Part shown: one piece after another, positions 60,724-64,000 of the stretch
Position numbering within the stretch: position 1 is the first letter of the stretch
Layout of the letters: every line of letters begins with the position of its first letter
NCBI GenBank assembly: GCA_049889095.1
Contig: JBLJFK010000009.1
Direction: 5' to 3' (one strand)
From: Ewingella sp049889095
GTDB taxonomy: Bacteria; Pseudomonadota; Gammaproteobacteria; Enterobacterales; Enterobacteriaceae
DNA length: 64,000 bases
The notes under the pieces: generated by a model
Database searches by the model: none
What the model was told of the DNA's origin: nothing
Seen by the model: the letters and a program-made list of their open reading frames with translations, nothing else
Position numbers and translations under genes: made by a program

Positions 60724-61454
60724 ACGGCTTTGTTAAATAAATCGTACTTCTGACTGCCATCAGGATCAGATCACTACATTGCTGATCCTGTAGCGGTTTC
60801 CCGTGGCAATTCATTAAGCTTAAATTGCTTAACGTAGGGTAAATTCCGAATCCCAAGCGGCCCCAACAAATATCCCCCCATCTGCTCTAATGAAATCATC
60901 TGTATTGAAGACTACACCGCCCATGCATTATCAGTCAGCTCCAACGAGAAAATTACTGTCATCAAATCTCTTAATGGTGGGTACTGGTGTAAGTATCCCA
61001 GCCTTAGTTCCAGGCACTTTTTTCAGGGAGGAGATCAATCAGAGGAAATCATCAGGGGCAAATCACAGGAGTTATAGATTTATCAATGCGACCAGTTCTA
61101 ATCGTTCTGTGGCCTTTGCGACTGATGAGTAGAAGCATCGAATTAAAAAGCAAGAAACAGAGTGATATTTATGAACTTCCTCACTATATTAAAACAAGAA
61201 AATGAAATATTGTAATGTAAATGAGTTATTAGATAAGCAGAAATTTCAGTAGATTACTTCGGAGTGGCTAACATCATATACAACAACAGCATTAAAAAAG
61301 GGATGAAGATATTAATCACCGGTATTTTAGCCAATGCTTTAAATAGTGTTTTTATTATCTTAACTACATTTCAAGCTGGCATCAGACTTCACAACGTCAT
61401 CATAGTAATGAATATTTACTCAATTCATATATAAGTATAAAAAGAGGCCAAGAC
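60724..61454. other. 731-bp gap with decayed IS5-family end and no convincing gene
   Basis: It begins with the IS5-family-like end at 60726. An 80-codon ORF at 60890-61132 has no known family and no ribosome site and is not called. A motif near 61077-61093 (GATTTAT-CAATGCGACC) weakly resembles the opposite terminus. The rest to 61454 is very AT-rich with nothing recognised except the leader of the EamA gene. Confidence 0.5.
60726..60830 (+). mobile_element. decayed IS5/IS903-like terminal remnant
   Basis: GGCTTTGTTAAATAAATC (60726-60743) differs by one base from the IS903-group terminal repeat GGCTTTGTTGAATAAATC. The following bases CGTACTTCTG...AGGATCAGATCAC resemble the flank seen inside IS5-family ends. 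An internal inverted repeat AGGATCAG (60762-60769) / CTGATCCT (60782-60789) follows. No transposase ORF survives. I know the end sequence from the family, but no database was searched. Confidence 0.55.
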
Positions 61455-62378
61455 ATGCGTACTTCAGATTATCTACGATTATTCCTTCTTGCCGCCATAT
61501 GGGGGGCTAGTTTTCTTCTCATGAGAATTATCGCTCCACAATTTGGGGCAGTGAACACTGCATTCTTGAGAGTGTTTTTCGGTTTTATTGGCCTTGCTGT
61601 CATTCTTTTAATTAGTAGATCTTCATTTCGTTTTGAGAACAAATTTAAATCATCATTAATTCTCGGCATTATTAATTCCGGGGTGCCATTTCTTATGTAC
61701 TGCTTCGCAGCCAAATGGTTGCCCGCAGGTTATTCAGCAATACTGAATGCAACGACGCCTCTAATGGGCGCGCTTATAGGTTTTTCATTTTTTGGTGAGA
61801 AATTGACGGTTCGAAAATGGGGAGGGGTCATATTGGGGTTGGTCGGGATAATTGTGATAACCACTATCGGAGAGGTCAATTCTACCAGCGGTATGATGGT
61901 TGGTATTATCTCGTGTTTGGTAGCAACAGGATGTTACGGCGTAGCAGGCTTCCTTACCCGCCTCTGGATATCCGATCGCGGTGGGCTTGATCCCAAAACG
62001 GTAGCCTTTGGTAGTCAGATCGGAGCCACTCTGTTTCTTCTACCTTTCTTTATGTGGTCAATAGGCACAGGGCCGGCGGTCCACTGGCTTCAAAGCGACG
62101 TGTGGGCAAGCGTTATTGCCCTCGGAATTATCTGTACAGCGTTAGCCTACATTCTCTATTTTAAACTGATTACTGATATCGGTCCCCTGCGTTCAATGAC
62201 AGTAACATTTCTAATCCCGCCTTTTGGCGTATTCTGGGGGTATCTTGCCCTCGGTGAAACAATAACCAAAGGTTTCATTATAGGTGCGCTGATTGTTTGT
62301 ATCGCCGTGTGGATGATAATAAGTCCAGTGAAAACCAGCCATGACAACATCGACGAGCCATCAAGTACCCGCCTTTAG
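61455..62378 (+). CDS. EamA/DMT-superfamily permease
   Basis: A 307-residue inner-membrane protein with ten hydrophobic segments in two EamA repeats (about 6-137 and 150-291). LLAAIWGASFLLMRIIAPQFG starts the first repeat and AKWLPAGYSAILNATTPLMGALIG has the repeat hallmark. The second repeat ends GPLRSMTVTFLIPPFGVFWGYLALGE. Such carriers export amino acids or drugs; the substrate is not readable. GAGG precedes ATG. It is followed at 176 bases by a LysE-type exporter on the same strand; both are plausibly efflux genes. Confidence 0.85.
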   Translation: MRTSDYLRLFLLAAIWGASFLLMRIIAPQFGAVNTAFLRVFFGFIGLAVILLISRSSFRFENKFKSSLILGIINSGVPFLMYCFAAKWLPAGYSAILNATTPLMGALIGFSFFGEKLTVRKWGGVILGLVGIIVITTIGEVNSTSGMMVGIISCLVATGCYGVAGFLTRLWISDRGGLDPKTVAFGSQIGATLFLLPFFMWSIGTGPAVHWLQSDVWASVIALGIICTALAYILYFKLITDIGPLRSMTVTFLIPPFGVFWGYLALGETITKGFIIGALIVCIAVWMIISPVKTSHDNIDEPSSTRL

Positions 62379-62554
62379 CACTAAGTCGCCCGCAACGACA
62401 ACTGTGGGCCGCTATAAGCTGTGAGTTCAACCGAGGGATGCAACACACTTGTTAAAACGTTCTGCGGTCGAGTGTTTCTATTGCGTTGAACATAACACCC
62501 AACGAAGCGCTTTAACTGGCAATACAGCAGAGCGTCAATTAGTATCCAAAATCT

Positions 62555-63157
62555 ATGGATATAAACCTTCTTGGCTTTATGCCAGCATTACTCCCTGTTG
62601 CACTGTCCCCCGGAGCAAGCTTCACTCTTGTTATGAGTAGTGCTCTGGCAGGCGGTCATAAAGGACTGTTCAGGACTCTTGCCGGAACAGCCTTAGGCAT
62701 ATACACCCATGCGTTTCTTATAGGGCTTGGTATAACCGCTGTGATCATTTCGTCTCCAGCAACCTTTGCTGTGTTGAAAGTTTTTGGAACCGCCTATCTG
62801 CTCTGGCTAGGAGTGATGCTCATCCGCAGCGGGATAAGAGAAAATCATGGAAAGTCTGCTGATACGAAGCATTTGGTGACTTTAAGAGAGGCCTGGATAG
62901 CTAATGTTTTGAACCCTAAAGCCATTATTTTCTATCTGACAGTCGTTTCGCAGTTCGCAGGGATGCAGGGAGGCGTTAGCAACTATCTGATACTGGCATC
63001 AGTACATGTAGTAGTTATGAGCGTTTGGCTTTTAGCAGTCAGTCAAACGCTGATCTTTTCAGTAAAAAAAACCAACCCATTGATGCTTAAAAAATACGTC
63101 AACATTGCCGGCGGGATGTTGCTCATTGCTTTTTCTCTGCACAGCCTGATCCAGTAA
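62555..63157 (+). CDS. LysE/RhtB-family amino-acid exporter
   Basis: A 200-residue inner-membrane protein with about six hydrophobic segments. LPVALSPGASFTLVMSSALAGGHKGLFRTLAGTALGI is the family N-terminal signature in two blocks, and WIANVLNPKAIIFYLTVVSQF the central one (NPK motif). It probably exports threonine, homoserine, lysine or a related amino acid. The ATG has no strong ribosome site. It follows the EamA gene on the same strand. Confidence 0.85.
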   Translation: MDINLLGFMPALLPVALSPGASFTLVMSSALAGGHKGLFRTLAGTALGIYTHAFLIGLGITAVIISSPATFAVLKVFGTAYLLWLGVMLIRSGIRENHGKSADTKHLVTLREAWIANVLNPKAIIFYLTVVSQFAGMQGGVSNYLILASVHVVVMSVWLLAVSQTLIFSVKKTNPLMLKKYVNIAGGMLLIAFSLHSLIQ

Positions 63158-63428
63158 TTCATCACCTATAGCGGCAACATCCGCATTTGGCACGCAACTG
63201 CCGTATGCAAGACTTAAAAGGCAGTTTTGAGCGAAGAGCGGAAGTTCGCAATTGTTCTCAAAACTGGTTAAGGCATTACTAACATCACGATGTATTAATT
63301 AACGGGGTTAAGGTCACCCCAAAGTGTATATAGGTTTTGAGCGGAGAATTTTGAGTTTTACTCCTCACTCTGTTTATTGCAATATCTAACAATATAGCTC
63401 AAAGGTATAAAACCTAAAGGTCCGTCTG

Positions 63429-63806
63429 ATGCAGAAAACAAAAAATAAAAAGATATTAATCCTTATATTCTTCTTACTCTTCGCTCAATTACTGAGCGGG
63501 TGCTCACTGACTCGAGTTTCTGAAAAATCGCATGCCAGAGAAGTCGAGAGCCTAAATATTATCGGAATGAGCCTGGATGCGGCGAAAGAAAAGTTAATTA
63601 AAGAAGGATTTGATTGCAGCGACTATCCTGAGACCAATAGGGTGCAAACCCAATCCGGCGCACGCACTTTAATACAGCTTGATTGTAGCAAACGAAGCTT
63701 AGAACTGATTTGTCCGCAGATACGCTATGCGGTACTCAATGTCGACCCCCAAAGCTTCAAAGTGGTATTGATGGGAAAACGCATAACTCAACAAGCATGT
63801 TTTTGA
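63429..63806 (+). CDS. small lipoprotein of unknown function
   Basis: A 125-residue protein with a signal peptide (KKILILIFFLLFAQLLSGC, lipobox LSGC, lipidation at Cys25). The mature part has GMSLDAAKEKLIKEGFDC and LIQLDCSKRSLELIC with several cysteines. The GMSLDAAKEKLIKEGF motif looks like a PASTA- or SmpA/OmlA-type repeat opening, but no assignment is justified. Not +2 Asp (S follows), so outer-membrane sorting would be expected. Single gene. Confidence 0.65.
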   Translation: MQKTKNKKILILIFFLLFAQLLSGCSLTRVSEKSHAREVESLNIIGMSLDAAKEKLIKEGFDCSDYPETNRVQTQSGARTLIQLDCSKRSLELICPQIRYAVLNVDPQSFKVVLMGKRITQQACF

Positions 63807-63984
63807 TGATTAATGATCCTACCTCTGCTCTTAGCACACAGCAGACAAACACCTGACGCTGAAGGTCTGCTGAGAGCGCAGGCTGTGTGAAAACTTCTGA
63901 TCACTTTTTGGTCTAAGCAATGAATTTATATGATCAACCATTCTCGATAAACCCGTGCGGTAATATTTTTTTTCTAATAAAATT

Positions 63985-64000
63985 AGAGGCATATAAATGA
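63985..64000 (+). other. possible start of the next gene at the window edge
   Basis: AGAGG (63985-63989) is followed seven bases later by ATG (63997-63999), two bases before the window ends. A gene may begin here, but nothing of the protein can be seen. Confidence 0.35.

Noticed and set aside
60890..61132. 80-codon ORF after the IS5-like end
   Set aside because: No ribosome site, no family, low-complexity mixture; lies in decayed sequence.
62449..62640. 63-codon ORF before the LysE-type gene
   Set aside because: It runs out of frame into a clear permease gene and contains no family signature.

Overview
The window reads as a chromosomal segment of an Enterobacterales bacterium. Many proteins are close to E. 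coli K-12 orthologues in length and motifs (GlpR, GlgP, GlgB, Asd, PrlC, Gor, PitA, UspA), and the block asd-yhgN-gnt-yhhW-ryhB-yhhY ... yhiN-pitA-uspB-uspA-rsmJ-prlC-rlmJ-gor follows E. coli order. A Serratia/Rahnella/Ewingella-type organism is plausible: ula genes lie beside glp, an OlsF-like acyltransferase is present, and there is a palindromic interspersed repeat unlike REP/BIME. The genus is inference, not proven.

Layout. 1-6097: L-ascorbate utilisation (ulaABCDE on -, cut by the left edge; divergent ulaG and ulaR). 6194-11580: glpE, a PLP transsulfuration-type enzyme, glpG, glpR, glpD. 11845-21411: glycogen operon glgB-X-C-A-P on -. 21825-25883: asd, yhgN, then gntT and gntK diverging from a strong CRP/GntR control region. 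25999-26718: a lone GNAT gene. 27261-28256: gntR. 28337-32325: a beta-glucoside PTS operon (IIB, IIC, phospho-beta-glucosidase, LacI regulator) without a IIA gene. 32598-34288: yhhW, the sRNA gene ryhB with a Fur-type promoter, and yhhY (aaaT). 34405-37867: a PAS-GGDEF diguanylate cyclase and an OlsF-like acyltransferase.

37948-47162 is the main accessory stretch, AT-rich in parts: a serine beta-lactamase-like lipoprotein, an M48 membrane peptidase, a divergent pair of paralogous small membrane proteins, a DcrB-like protein, a two-gene operon (a FabZ-like protein lacking the catalytic His, plus a spermidine-synthase-fold protein), and a chemoreceptor with a FliA-type promoter. The conserved yhiN-pitA-uspBA-mlrA-like-rsmJ-prlC-rlmJ-gor block follows. 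58220-64000 is a second accessory stretch: a frameshifted small gene, a second chemoreceptor with its own FliA-type promoter, a decayed IS5-family-like end, two amino-acid/drug exporter-type permeases and a small lipoprotein.

Three copies of one palindromic intergenic repeat occur (near 11600, 33450 and 56600). The middle copy is internally deleted and abuts the ryhB terminator. No tRNA, rRNA or CRISPR array was seen. The observations most worth following are the active-site-less FabZ-like/spermidine-synthase-like operon, the paralogous membrane-protein pair, the 28-bp perfect palindrome controlling gntT/gntK, and the two matched FliA promoters. I did not find a system I could confidently call wholly new.
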